From assembly GCF_030272615.1 (NCBI RefSeq), contig NC_081413.1, forward strand, positions 159,526,849-159,586,848: a stretch of 60,000 bases of DNA, read 5' to 3'. This document shows, one piece after another, positions 35,601-47,600 of the stretch. The notes beneath the pieces were generated by a model. The model was not told where the DNA came from, did not search any database, and was given only the letters and a program-made list of their open reading frames with translations. This DNA is from Cryptomeria japonica (Eukaryota > Streptophyta > Pinopsida > Cupressales > Cupressaceae). The translations under genes and the position numbers were made by a program. Positions within the stretch are counted from its first letter, which is position 1. Each line of letters begins with the position of its first letter.

Positions 35601-37881
35601 CCAAATGGATGTCAAGTCAGTCTTTCTAAATGGGATTTTAGAAGAAGAAGTATACATTGAATAGCCAAATGGATTTTCCTTGACTGATGATTAATACATG
35701 GTGTGTAAATTGCACAAAGCTCTATATGGTCTAAAGCGGGCACCGAGGGCATGGTATGAGAGATTACATAGAAATTTGATCAAAATTGGATTCCAACATA
35801 CCAGTGAGGACAACAACATTTATTTGAAGACTGATGGAGACAAGATGTTGATAGCAGAAGTATTTATTGATGACATAATTCTTTATGGAAATGATGATAT
35901 GTGTATGGACTTTGCTGATATAATGAAAAAGGAATTTGAAATGTCTCTAATCGGTGAAATTAAGTTCTTTATTGTCTTGCATATTCAACAACTGGATGGT
36001 GATATATTTATTTGTCAGACCAAGTATATCAAAGAAGTGTTGAAGACTTTTGGCATGGAAGACTGCAAACTGGTAGGAACACCGATGGTGACAAGTTGCA
36101 AGTTGTCAAAGGAAGATGATTCCCCTGTTGTTAGTGAAAAAGAGTACAGATCTATGATTGGCAAGCTACACTATGTTATCCATAGCAAACTGGACATTGC
36201 TCATCATGTTGGATTAGTGGCTAGATTTCAAAAAGAGCCTAAAGAGAGTCACATGATGGCTGTGAAGAGAATTTTTTGGTACCTCAAAGGCACAATAGAC
36301 TATGGTTTATGATATCCCTATAAAGGAGATTTTACTTTGGATGTCTTTACTGATGTTGATTGGGCAGGTAATGTGGGTGATCAGAAAATCACAACCAGTG
36401 GAGCTTTTCTACTTGGAGGAAGATTAGTGGCATGGACGAGCAAGAAAAAAACTTGTGTTCTCAATCTATAGCTGAAGATGAGTATGTGGTTGCATCCATG
36501 AATTGCACGCAGACAATATGGATGAGACATGTGCTAGAAGGATTCAAGATAGATATGTCAGAACCTGTGACTATCTATTTGTAGGTCCCGAAGACAACTG
36601 AGAGGGGGGGGGGGGTGAATCAGTTGTCTAATAAATTCAAACCAAAAACTTATTAACCAACTTAATGCTTAATACCGGTAAGACAGTTAAGTATGCCGGT
36701 AAACAGTGTTAATAGAAAATTGTTGAACCGGTAAGAATTAATGCATGAAACATAAGCAGAAAGTCATCCACAACACATGACACCAATATTTGTACGTGGA
36801 AACCCTGTAAGGGGAAAAACCACGGTGGGAAACCTTACCCACAATCAAATGATACTACTGCAGATAGTAAGTGTACAAAGAGGCGTCTGCACATGCAGAA
36901 AGGCCAATAGCCTAGAGCTCACTGCTCAATCACAAATGGGAGTCACACTGACTACAGTTGGATGGTTAAATCCAATGAGAATGTACTGCACAAAATAGCA
37001 TCTTCATATGTTGGATTCAGTACCCGTGTAATGCTAATATGCTTCTACAAAAACCTAACTTCACCTTCAAATGATGTCTTCGTGTATATCCCTGCTTGAT
37101 CTCGCATATATCCTTCCTTAAATCTTTTTCGCATTCCACACTTGATCTTACAAATAAGATCTTACATTTATACCATACCCTAAGACCAATTTTAGTAGGT
37201 TGGCTCTACAAGATATTACAATAAAAACATTTTACAAATAATACAATATCCGATACAATAACCGATTGAACATGTCAGCTTAATGCATTTACAACAATAA
37301 TAAATCATCTCCATAGCGTGCCATGCTGATCTGGAAAAGATAAACCTGTCGGTGTAACCCTAGATAACCTGGACCTATTTGCTGGTAAAAGCAAATATGC
37401 AAATGAGAATATACCAATGATTATTACTTCAAAGTAAAGTGTCCATATGATGTCTTCGACATTACCAAGTGTCTTCCATGTCAATGCAGGTACCGGTGAA
37501 CATTATATCATGCCGGTTAGCCATATACCGATAACTGTTTGCACAATTTACTGTTTGCCGGTGAATGTTGTTGGATCTCCAAAGTAGGTGAATTTAGCAG
37601 GTGTTGACATCAATGACAAAACCATACCAAAATACCAACACTATTGTGATAATACAAGTGCTAAAAACATTTCTAAGAACCATGTACTTCAATCTAGAAC
37701 CAAGCACATTGAATTGAAGTATCACTTCCTAAGGGAAAGAGTTTAAGAAAAGGAGGTGAAGATAAAATATGTGAAGAGTAAAGATTTGTTAGTTGATATC
37801 TTTACTACGCCCTTACTGAAGGCTACCTTTGAGTTTATTAGAGGTAAACTAGGGGTTAGACCCCTACACCGGAAGAACTAG
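32695..37881 (+). pseudogene. Copia-2 gag-pol polyprotein, broken by stops and a solo LTR
   Basis: ATG 32695 (MMKKEGSKLNNDNYKI) opens a UBN2-type gag (DMRMLEGENIGQYGKRIKEV). The zinc knuckle (CFSCSKIGHIAANFP, 33505-33555) has Phe in place of its last Cys. Protease (IIDSGCSHHMT, 33750-33785), GAG-pre-integrase (WLWHKR, CKDCQIGK), integrase (HTDLCGP, GGGFTSNEF, TPQQNG), RT (GTKWVFKNK; YGLKRAPRAWY; VFIDDIIL near 35860) and RNase H follow. The frame ends KLGVRPLHRKN at TAG 37879-37881. Stops include TAG in the expected Trp codon of gag, TAA at 35497 and TAA at 37744. RNase H is split by the LTR at 36580-37640. It cannot encode a working polyprotein. Confidence 0.93.
36580..37640 (-). repeat. Solo copia LTR (1061 bp) in copia-2 RNase H, with perfect target duplication
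   Basis: Starts TGTAGGTCCCG and ends ATACCAACA on the plus strand. It is flanked by CTATT at 36575-36579 and 37641-37645. Removing it joins VTIY to CDNTSAKNISKN, restoring the RNase H motif. A C-run tail (GGGGGGG next to TGAATCAG on the plus strand) and the conserved box (36794-36829) show that the LTR points to the minus strand. A solo LTR arises by recombination between the two LTRs of one element. Its frame is shared with no other full element here; 15328-15720 is a fragment of a relative. Confidence 0.93.
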
Positions 37882-37956
37882 AATGATGGAGATCCATCAA
37901 TCCTGTGGATTTCATGTTTATTTTTCACTAAGAATTGATGAAAGTGCAGTCTACTC

Positions 37957-38310
37957 CTTTGGGGGAGCAAGTCTGATGTAAATTTTTGATATAATGCTCT
38001 GTTATAATTTTTCTGATTTGAGTAGCATAGTTGATGGAAATGAGGTAACAACAGAATTTAAGATAAGTGATGCATTTACATCTTTGGCATTGTTGTCAAA
38101 GGGGGAGAAGAAAATAATAGAAATTAGATATGGAAGATATGGGAGAATTTGAAGATCAGAAGATCATATTGACAAAAGCATTGATTAAGGGGGAGATGAC
38201 AAAAGGAGGAGAACCGGAAGATGATGTGATATCAACAAACAAGTTGTAGATGATGATGTTACTCTGATTTTATATCTGGTTGGTGTTTTCATCAATGCCA
38301 AAGAGGGAGA
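37957..38310 (+). other. Series of polypurine tracts before the copia-2 3' LTR
   Basis: Purine runs with GGGGGAG or a close form lie at about 37957-37970, 38097-38114, 38186-38199 and 38299-38310. The last touches the 3' LTR. The second is preceded by CTTTGGCATTGTTGTCAAAG, which can fold on itself (CTTTG/CAAAG). Confidence 0.7.
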
Positions 38311-38874
38311 TTATTGGCATTTGGCATAACTGATGCAGATGAGGTGATGCAGTTGAAGTTGGATGACTGCATCGGTAAAGGATAGAAGTCTATTTGTGAT
38401 GAAGAGATTGAGATTCTATGAATAGATAACATGATCAGTTATTTGTGTTGTCATTAATGGCAACTGATGCCAACTTATGTTCCTGATGTTCTTAATGTCT
38501 TGTTTTGTCTTCTAAGTGATTTGGTTTATCAGAAGACAGGGTTTACCAATAGAGAGCTAAAGTCTATGAAATAGGACTTTAACCAATAAAGCAAAGTTGT
38601 TTTGATTGGATCGGTCGATCGGCGATGATTGGTGATTTGTGGTTTGGATGGTGAACTTGTATCATGGAAAGATGTATATGACTAGAATTGGAACTTGTGG
38701 AGATTACCGGAAGGCATGTTTCAAATTTTTGATGAAGTTTTGCTAAGGCTTTAGTAGGGTTTAAGACCGGTGAAGAAATCATCAAGCTGGTAATGATTTT
38801 TGTTATGACGGTGATCAACGATGAGTCTCCATGAAATTGGTAACACAACACAACCCGCATGAAAGATTTAATTG

Positions 38875-39964
38875 TTTTTTATTAAATAAAAATAGGTTTT
38901 AAGGGACTGAAACCCAGATACATAAGAAAGATATTCAATATAGCAACAAAATACAACAGCAGCAAAACACCAGCAAAAAGACCAGCAACAAAGGAAAGGA
39001 CAGCAAAAAGCCAGCAAGAAATTGGCCCCAAGCCCAGCAAAAGACCAAATTTAGAAATTCTTCATGGTTTCTTCTGCATCATGTACCAAAAGCATCATAG
39101 CTTTTGCTGCTTCCCTCAAATCAGTATTTTCCTGAGCAGTCTGGCTATCTTTCATCTTCATTTCCTTTTCCACCGTAGTCTGCCTGGTTCTGCATCTAGA
39201 GGTCTGGTGGCTTGGGTTGGAGGTAGGAGCATCTTCAATAACCACCAGGTTCTTCACCTGGTTTTTCTTTTCAAGGTGATTCACCAGCGCGTTCATGTTC
39301 TCAAAGGAGACTTTTAGAACCTGGAGGCTATGATCCATAAGGCTTTTCAGGGCTTTCTCATTTCTAGCCATCCGAGCATTGATATTGTCCTTATCCTCCT
39401 CCACCTGTTCCTTCAGAATTTTGATGACGTCCTCCAAGTGTTTCAGGTTGCCTTTAATCAAGTCTTTCTCCTGCCAGTCTTCCATTTCCATTTCTTCCTC
39501 CGCTTCACTATTCTCCATCTCCTCGTGTTGCTTCCTAGAATTAGACATGTTGATCAACTTGTTGATCTTAACTTCCAACTCCCTCTATTTACCCTGCATG
39601 CTGGTAATGTTTTCCACCACCCACTTCTGAAAATTGAAGAATTCAAGGGTGCAATTGCGAGCGGTATCCAGAATGGTTTCCGCAGAATCCTTGCTTTGTT
39701 CTGTCTCTTCCGCATTAGGGTTTTCACCTTCCATAGGCTTCAGAGCCTCTTTCTCAATTTCTGAGCCTTCAATATTATGTTGACAATTCTTAGAATTGGA
39801 CCCCTTCCTCTCCTTCCCCATACTCCTCCTCCTTATTGATCTCCTTTTCAGAAATTTCTTCATTATTTTTTCCTTCTTCTTCCTCACAAAGCACATCTAT
39901 TTCTTCCTGCACAATAATCTTCCTTTTTTTATGGGTAGGGGTTTTGGTCTCCTCAGTCGAACCA
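38875..39964 (-). mobile_element. Poly(A)-type retroposon carrying a coiled-coil gene
   Basis: A 1090-bp insert in the copia-2 3' LTR, flanked by the 13-bp direct repeat AAAGATTTAATTG (38862-38874 and 39965-39977). Read on the minus strand, it ends in ATTTAATAAAAAA next to the repeat, like an A-rich retroposon tail. Before that is a 3' region rich in TTGCTGG/TTTTGCTG phrases. There are no LTRs. These features mean target-primed reverse transcription by a LINE-type enzyme acting on an RNA. The left (5') end has no start codon of its own, so it is probably 5'-truncated. It could be a processed gene copy or a non-autonomous LINE relative. Confidence 0.8.
39051..39960 (-). pseudogene. Coiled-coil, acidic protein fragment inside the retroposon
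   Basis: On the minus strand the frame opens with STEETKTPTHKKRKIIVQ, a possible basic nuclear signal, then a Glu-rich run to about 39800. There a frameshift moves coding to the frame of 39896-39585 (ENPNAEETEQSKDSAE, then FFNFQKWVVENITSMQGK). A single TAG at 39585-39587 (Gln expected) separates that from an in-frame continuation to 39051. The continuation has heptad-like Leu/Ile/Met spacing (KHLEDVIKILKEQVEEDKDN, LKSLMDHSLQVLKVSFENMN) and ends MKNF. The total is about 300 residues, strongly charged, without a domain I recognise. Only two simple lesions break it, so it may be younger than its surroundings. No function is assigned. Confidence 0.6.
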
Positions 39965-41103
39965 AAAGATTTAATTGTTGTTTTAACATGATTCAAGGAA
40001 TATTTTATTGGGAATAAGTGAAACGCTTAGTAGAGTGTTTTGAGGATACAAATCGGATTTTTGTGATGGGTTACGATCAACCAATGGTTGATATTGCATT
40101 GTAATTTGTTGTAATGGTCTGTATAACAATTTATGATGATCTCTTATGATTTGAATTGTAAATTCATGATGTAATTATATTTTGTGGTCGACCTAGTTGA
40201 GATGCCTATTTAGGATGACACAGTTGATGTTTATTGTGTCGGTGGTCTTAGAGAATGTGTTAAGCCATCCAAGTAAAGTGTGAGATCTTCCTGAGAGTTG
40301 TAGAGTGTTGTGTATAACTGGATCTAATCAAGCAAGTAGAAAAGTGCAAGTAACAAATCATTATTTCACTGTTGCTCCCTAACAATTGCAGCAGGTTAAA
40401 TCCCTTAACCGGGTAGGTCCTAACAGGCCTTAAATAATTAAGTCCCCTAATTGGGCAGCTCTCAAAAGAGTGTTAAATCCTCTCATGAGGTTGATCCTAA
40501 CAGATCATCAAGCTCCTAACCAGGCTGCAAGGCAAATCCCATAATTGGGTGACTCCTAACAGGGTCTTCTCCTAATCAGGTATATTGTAAGCTCCTAATA
40601 GGATGTTCTTCAAAAGAGTACAAATATTTATGGGTGCCAACTCCCATCATGGTTTTTCCCTATTTGGGTTTCAACGTCAAAAACATATGGTGTTCATGTG
40701 TGGAATTTTTTTCATGTGATGTTCTTGTTTATGTTTCATTTCATGCATTTTTTCTAAGACACCGGTTATGATGTTTTATCATAAGTTTATCATAGGCTAA
40801 CGGTCCTGAAGAAAAGTTGTTTGAGAAATTTTTTGATCTTATTGATAAGGTTAATGAGTTGGTAAATGATAAAGTTTATATGATTGCTTTAGTGGTGAAA
40901 ATATTGATAGATATGGTAAATGATTTGATTAATGTGTTAAGAAAAACTGATAAAGAGGTCATTAGATCTGATTAAAAAAGTTGAGACCTTTGTTAAATGG
41001 TTTCAGATCTGATATAAGTTTGTTTTTGGAGTTGAAGTTTCAATTGGTCTTAATACCGATTCACCCACCTCTCAGTATTAACTGGATCCTCATAGGATTA
41101 ACA

Positions 41104-42546
41104 TCCTCTTGTGCCACAACCAGCTATCACTGGTATGAGATAATAAATACCTTCTCCCATTGGCCTCTTTTAGGTGATAAATATTATCTTCAGTCCTAGA
41201 TCCTTCTGCAACTAATCTTCTCGAGTGTGTCTTTCTGATTTCACATCCTTTGTTATAAAATGTGAGATTGTATCCTTTTTCTATATATTTGACTAACATT
41301 GAGTAAATTGTGCTTCAACCATTTGACATAGATAGAATCCTATGTTTTATTCTTTCCATCAATAGTTATTGTTCCATTTCCACAAATTTTTGTAGAGCCT
41401 TCAACTCCAAATTTGGTGAATCCACCATTCTACTCTTTAGGTTGACAAACTTCTTCCTGTCACTAGTCATGTAATTGGAACAACCATTGTCAATCACCCA
41501 AGCACTTGCTTCTTCTTTAAAACTAGTCCACATTGCCATTGATTTTTATTACCCTTGTTAGTCTGCAAGGTTTGGACTTCTTGCATTTTTAGCATCAACA
41601 TAATTGTTACTAACTTTCAAAGCCATGAAGAGGGTTTCATCATTTGAATTATCATGGTGGACCTCATCTTTTGAAGAATAGTTACCTCTTTGGAATAAAG
41701 ACTTCTTTTGAATTTTTCTCTTTTGTTTCTATCATTTGATTCTATAAAAGGATATTTAAAATCAAAATGACCAATTCTACCACAATTAAAATATTTGAAG
41801 GGTAACTTACCTTTATGTCTGTTGATAGCCTTTTTTAATCTTCTCACAAAGTTTTCTTCCTCCTCATCAAATCCATCAATATAATTAGATTCTTTAACTT
41901 CTACTTTCTTACTAAGTTTGATTGCAACTTCTTTCTTTGGGGCATCTTTGTCAAATTTTCTCATTTCAAAAGTAGTGAGAGCACCATATAGTTGATCCAC
42001 AAGATAGTTATCTAGGTCTTTAGATTCATCAATAGAAAATACCTTATGACTATCTAGGAGTTACGGATAGATCTCAGTATGTTTTTCATATCTCATCTTT
42101 TGTCACTTCTCCACCAAGACCTTTGATGCAATTAACTACTTCATCCACTCAGAGCATATAACTAGCAATATCTTCATCCTCTGACATTCTCAAGGTCTCA
42201 AATTTTCTCTTGAAGTTTTACATCTTGATTTGCATCACTTTATTATCTCCTTCATAAATGTTGCTAAGCTTTTCCTAGACATCCTTAGTAGATCCATAGT
42301 TCATTACTTTCAGAAGTTTAGAATCAACAATCCCACTCAAAATAACATTCTTTTCTTTGGAATTGTTCTCATACAACCTAATCTTAGCTAGATCAATAGG
42401 AGGGATTAAGATGAGCAGTATAACCATCATTGAATGAGTTCCAAAAACCAAACCCTAGAGAGGTCAAATAGGCTTCCATTTTCACTTCCAAAAGATGTAA
42501 TTTGATTCATCAAACCTAGGTACCTTGTGAGATCATCTTGATCCAT
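41104..42546 (-). pseudogene. Copia-3 gag, protease and start of pol
   Basis: Minus-strand ATG at 42546 (MDQDDLTRYLG) opens the gag. UBN2-type sequence follows: YGSTKDVWEKLSNIYEGDNKVMQIKM, then FETLRMSEDEDIASYML. The zinc knuckle near 41760-41800 reads YFNCGRIGHFDFKY; Tyr replaces both the first and last Cys, consistent with G-to-A change. A protease-like VIDNGCSNYMTSDR lies near 41460-41500, with Asn where Ser is usual. GAG-pre-integrase (GYNLTFYNKGCEI ... SWLWHKR) stops at 41104, where copia-2 begins. Several stops and shifts are present. It joins in frame with 28376-30932. Confidence 0.88.
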
Positions 42547-42588
42547 CTCGAATCCTCCTCGAGTAGTTAAGATTATTCAAAGGAACTT

Positions 42589-42602
42589 GGTTATGATACC
42601 AA
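42589..42602 (-). other. Primer binding site of copia-3 (tRNA-Met)
   Basis: The minus strand reads TTGGTATCATAACC immediately next to the LTR end at 42604. The first bases match plant initiator tRNA-Met and the later ones are diverged. Confidence 0.8.
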
Positions 42603-42603
42603 T

Positions 42604-43859
42604 TGTTGAACACACAGATACTAAGAGGGGGGTAGATTAGCATCCCTTGAAGCTTCATCTTTTAAGGTCCAATTATTAATTAGATCTTTAAACTTAGTCA
42701 GCACTAATGGAAGATAAAACAATCACAAAATAAAATAGATTTAAAGGCTACATCCTAAGGAAGCTAAAACTCCCTAAAAATTGCACACTTACAAAAGAGG
42801 CAACAACCTCATAATATAATGAATGATTGATGAGTTTCCACCACAACAAATATGTACCATAAAATGCCTTTGGCTTATTGCCTCTAGCAAAATTTTGGAC
42901 TTATTTGAATGTAAATACCTTCAACTCATTGCTACTGGTATCCTTAATGCATTTCTACACACACTTGACAACTTCCACAATCACCACACACCACACTCAT
43001 AATCCACACATTGCAATTGATTTGATCTTTTATTTATATCCTCTGCAAGCAACAATAACTTTCACTAGGTCAAACAAGTATGACAAAATATGCATTATCT
43101 GAGAGGTCAACCCAAATAAAAACAACAAAGAAAGGAGAACAACTATGGTCCAATCCAAGGATAAACAAGACCTAATTCAATCTTAGAACATATCTCCAAG
43201 CTTGCAAAAATATCTCAGTAGTAGCGCACATACTCCAAGTCGACTGGGATGAAACATGTAGGCATGAAATGTGCATCCCAAGGTCAGCCTCAAACACTTA
43301 TATAGTGGAAAGAAAGTAAATGTGGACCGAGGAAAGAGATAGACTAGATAAAAAAAACCTTAGCACAACTCTCCATGCTAGAACAAACCGCAATTCATAA
43401 GCGCAGGTATCCTAGGTTAGCTAAATGACAACTTATCATTCTGACACATCTAATGCAATCACTATATAGTTTCAAAATGATTAGGAATACCAATGCAGAC
43501 CACAAGAGAACATCACATCTTCTTACATAACTTCTATACTATTCTTTCTTACTATCAAACAAAATTTAGTTGGTGCAAACAAGAAGATACATGACACTTT
43601 ATTCCTGGTAAGCTAGAAACCACAGTCAGTTTGAGATATAACATTGATAATCATACTTGCAGTGCACTTAAACACTTGAAACACGAGCTAAGACACTATA
43701 AAGACAACATGAGCATGTCCACCCAACTACAAGAGCTAAGACATAAGCGCAGAGAAATGCAAATAATTTCTCCAACAAGTCTCACCTTCAACCAAACTAT
43801 TTATATACCGCAATTACTAGTGTCGTCTACAACAACTCTAGTGTCCTAAAAAGAGAAAG
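42604..43859 (-). repeat. 5' LTR of copia-3, cut at 43859
   Basis: It begins (plus strand) TGTTGAACACAC beside the PBS and carries TAAGAGGGGGGTAGATTAG, the reverse complement of a copia LTR tail. From about 42885 it matches 26742 onward, as far as GTGTCCTAAAAAGAGAAAG. There the match stops and TGTAGACAC begins, while the other LTR copy continues for another roughly 450 bp (27690-28139). So this LTR is interrupted by the next element. Confidence 0.88.
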
Positions 43860-43905
43860 TGTAGACACTTTAATTAATTATTTTAATTTATTTATTTAAT
43901 TTCCT

Positions 43906-44626
43906 GACATAATTTATTTATTATGTCAATCCCTATTCTTTCTCAATATTAATTAAATATAATTAATATTGTCACTATAGTCTAGTGATTGATTTATTTA
44001 ATAAATCAATCTACCTTTATTCTTCTAAAATCCCTAAAATTAATTATCTCCAAATTTCTCATTTTAATTAGTTAATCTCAATTAATTAATTGATCCAGGT
44101 GATTCCTACAAATCACCTTTTCCTAATCCATCATTAATCTAATAAATTCTTCTAGAAGCACCCCTAATCTCCCTTATCATTCTTCTTCTAGTTTTTAATT
44201 CCCTCCACTCATTCTCTCTCCTAGTCAAATCCTCCTACAAATCCCATTTGTCTTAATCCCACCTCATCATTCTTCTAATCTATCCTCTAATGAGTTGTTA
44301 GTGGCTAATCCTCATGATTAGCCACAAAGTCAACTCTTTGTCCCCTCACTCACCCACCTTCCTTAAATGCCCTTTTCCTAGGTGAATGTGAGATTTTCAA
44401 AATCTCACATTCCTCTAGGCATCCCTTCACCCAAGGAATTTTTAATTCCTTTCTATTCCTCCAATCCCTATGAGTATTCTTTTAAAGAATTTTTAATTCC
44501 TTCTCCTCATCACTCAAGGAATATTTTATTCCTTTCTCTTCCCTAGGTGCATTGGGAATCCTTCCCAATGAACCTTGAGTGTGGAGACAAGAAATGCCTT
44601 TATGGCATATCTCTTGGACTCCACAC
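43906..44626. repeat. Cluster of ten short perfect hairpins
   Basis: Inverted repeats with 7-14 bp perfect arms and mostly short loops lie at 43906-43927, 43945-43970, 43987-44011, 44098-44117, 44301-44325, 44384-44412, 44433-44451, 44516-44534, 44550-44570 and 44579-44626. Examples are GTGGCTAATC/GATTAGCCAC with loop CTCAT, and CATTGGGAA/TTCCCAATG with loop TCC. They follow the LTR start directly and take up much of the first 770 bp. Confidence 0.85.
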
Positions 44627-44699
44627 TTGTCTTGTCAGCTCCCCTTGGGCCATGTGTGGGCTGTAGTGTCCACCCTTGACTTGACTTGTCTTGACTAGA

Positions 44700-47600
44700 G
44701 TTGGCTTTTAATTTATGCATGATAGACATTATTGGGCATAGACAATTTCAGATGATTTATATGACGTTGATACAATCATTATTGATCGTGTGATTTATTA
44801 GTCACTATATACTTATTATGTGATTGATTATCAAAAAATTATATTGATCATGTAATTTGATGATCATAAGTGTTGATGAATTTTGCATGCCTTACTATAA
44901 TCATGAATTATACTAATCATGTACTTGATGATGTTTTTTATGTACTGACCATATTTAATGATTATCTATGATGAGTTGATCGTATGGTGTGTTTCATTGT
45001 TTCCTGACTGTCTTCGAGATAGAGACAATGCCACATCACTCATTGCGAGCGGGATGTGTCGTTGTGATTCTCTAATCCTTGTCTGTTATAATATATATGC
45101 ATATATCATCTCATTGCTTTGTGGATGCAAGATTTGCAGGTACCAAACATCGACTCTACCTAGCTCCATAGGTCTGAGCGTGTCTTTAAATCCCAATGGC
45201 ATGTGGTTCGGAGTTGGCACAAGTTCCCCTCACGTACTCTAGGTCTAAGATGTTCACCTTGTCAGGTTATCTTGATGTTAGTTGATTTGTTGATGTCTTA
45301 TGTTATTTTAATTTTCTTTTTTATTGGTCAAGTAAGTGTTGTGGTGTATTGGTTAAGTCTCTTTGTCATGAGTTGGAGGTTTGGAAATCAAATCCCTCTA
45401 GCTTCTTTTGTGTGAGTTTTGAGGTATGGATTTCTCATTGTGTAATTGGATTTCTCCTTATAAGGAATTTATTTAAGTGAATAATGTATTTAATCTAATT
45501 GGCTTGATCTTTTATTTATTTATTTAATAAAGATTTATTTATTATTTGATCTATTTAATTTAATGTTGAGTATTTGATATTTAATTTATTAGCTTTTATT
45601 TATTGGGTTCAATTGAGTTATTATTTATTGGAGTTTTATTTATTTAATTTTATTTATTGATTTCCTATTATTATTAATATTTATTTATAAATGTCTATGG
45701 TGGGAAATTATTTATTTAATGTTGAAGTGAATTTTATCACGGGGGTTGGCATCTTTGGTGAATGAATTTCTGAGATTAATTTGGTGAATGAATTTTTGAG
45801 ATTAATTTGGAGATTGCTGGAGGTTGGATTCGAATTGGTTTAAAGGCTTGGATTGTTTTTTTTTTTGGATTCTACATCATATTTTCTTCCATTTTCTGCA
45901 TTTTCCAGTTTGGTGGTTTTACCGACATTTCACATTGTTTTTGTTTTTTTTAAAGATTGTCTGCAAGGTGTCTAAAAGGTTGTTTGGGGATTTAGAAAAG
46001 AATTTTAAATTGATTCTTATTTTCAGAAATCAGATTTGGAAGGGATTATTTTATTCTTCTTGTTTTTGAGAAATCAAGTTAGAATGTGAGAAACGAAGTT
46101 AGAATGTGAGAAATGGCTTCCTATAGTCTATAGGTTAATTTGCTAGTTGCTTGCTTGTGTGGTACTTTCCTGATTAATTCATGTGCCAGAGGCATTGTTG
46201 AGGGTGCTGATGATTTCTAGTTTTATATATGATTTTATTTGATGTATTTTGTTGGTTTCAAGCATATTTACCTTCCTATGTTATTGTGGAAAGAATTGTA
46301 CTTTCATCCATATTGATGTGCTATGGTTGGTGAGTTGGAAGTGTTGTTATTTTGGGGCAGCAAGTGAGTTGGCATTGTTGTGGTTTTACTTTCATTAATG
46401 ATAGAAAATTTTATGGCTTGATATGCCTATGTTTATTGTTGGCCAAGAGACTCATTTTTTTTTATGTTGTTGTAGTTTTGACTGTGTGTCAAGTTTTCTT
46501 GTCATAAGGCTTTATGAATATGAGTTTGGTTGTTGTTTGTTTTCAGTTTTGTCTCAAATTTAAATCAGATTTGAATTAAAAGGATTTTATGATATTTATG
46601 ATTCTTTTAATTGATGGTTAATTATAGCTTTTGATGTGGTATTGCTAAGAGGTTCATTGTGTTTTTGGCTACTTGAATATCTTTGTTTTGGGGAGTAAGC
46701 CATTGGATGCATATGAGTGTTATGTTGCAGATTTGTATTTAGTTTTAGAGCCTCTTGTGATTTATTATTGGGCCATGTTAGGAGGAGTGAGATTCCTTGT
46801 GATGAGCAGGGTCATGAGAGATAGGCTGGCATGAGGTTCCTTGTAAGGATGCATGAATTCTAGACCACCAGGGCACATTGAAGTTTTCCATGATTTGTAA
46901 ACAAGTGATAACATTGATAATGAATTAATTGAGATGGGTAATTATAACTCATTTAAGTAAGATAATGAATAGTTTTGAGCCTCATGGCTTAGTCCTAGAG
47001 AGGATGTTTTAGGATAAGCATGAGAAGGCCGTGAAGATGATAAGCTAATCTCCCTTGGTCTCTCATAGGTTGAGATGGCTCCACATGTCCATCAGGCTAG
47101 TGCCTTGTGTTATTATATTATTATGTTATGAGGATGGCATGTGATGACACTCCACTCCTACATGTGTTCCCCCTTTATGATTTATGATTATGCTTATTGA
47201 ATGCATTTATGTCTTGATGAGTTTTATGCCTCTGGGAGTTCATTCTTGTTGTTTTGTGTGAGTTCTTGCTTGAGAGTCCTTGTGTAGTTTGTCTCCTTGG
47301 TTATAGGTGCCAGCTTAGGTGTAGAGTGTGTGTTGGAACCTTATGTCATCTCCTAGCATGGGGGTGGTTCCTTTGGTTCCACATGGTCGGGTGGTTGGTA
47401 CTTTTAAACCACTGGGATATTCCTATCTTTGGATTCTTCTTGCGTGGATGAGGATGCTTCTTCAAATAGTTCATGGATAATAATTGCAGCAAGAATGTAA
47501 ATGATGATGTGATTTATGTAATGAAATTCTTATGTAATGGTTGTAAAACAAATTATGCTTGTGAGAAATGATTATGTTGTTCTAGTTATAATGATAGCTT

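Larger units (their letters stand above)
30933..41103 (+). mobile_element. Ty1/copia element copia-2, inserted in copia-3
   Basis: A complete but dead element: 5' LTR 30933-32620, PBS 32623-32634, gag-pol 32695-37881 (interrupted by a solo LTR), repeated polypurine tracts, 3' LTR 38312-41103 (interrupted by a 1.1-kb retroposon). It separates WLWHKR from GHINFDN of copia-3. Without its two inserts it would be about 8 kb. The LTRs start TGTTGGC (5') and TATTGGC (3'), a G-to-A change in the terminal TG. Confidence 0.92.
38312..41103 (+). repeat. 3' LTR of copia-2, enlarged by a 1.1-kb retroposon
   Basis: It matches the 5' LTR at both ends: TATTGGCATTTGGCATAACTG at the start, AGGATTAACA at the end. 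It is 1104 bp longer because of the insert and its duplicated target (38862-39977). The CTAACAGGGT-like array is at about 40385-40610 and the conserved box at 40642-40676. The first two bases are TA instead of TG. Confidence 0.92.
14872..43859 (-). mobile_element. Ty1/copia element copia-3, in four pieces
   Basis: Pieces in plus-strand order: LTR part (14872-15265), LTR rest (26742-28139), pol C-terminal half (28376-30932), then gag, protease and pol start plus 5' LTR (41104-43859). The end of the 5' LTR is displaced beyond the next insertion. Order, strand and non-overlapping content all fit one element. The junction at 30932/41104 is proven by a continuous reading frame. The junction at about 15260/26742 rests on the complementary LTR pieces and is less certain: two separate old copies are possible. 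Confidence 0.65.

Noticed and set aside
39330-39764. Plus-strand open frame of 144 codons, rich in Phe and Leu
   Set aside because: It is antisense to the coiled-coil frame. Its composition is the mirror of Glu/Lys codons, and it shows no domain.
46441-46470. Possible promoter or terminator signals in the T-rich tracts around 45480-46500
   Set aside because: The region is uniformly T/A-rich with no associated gene, so any TATA- or poly(A)-like match is expected by chance.
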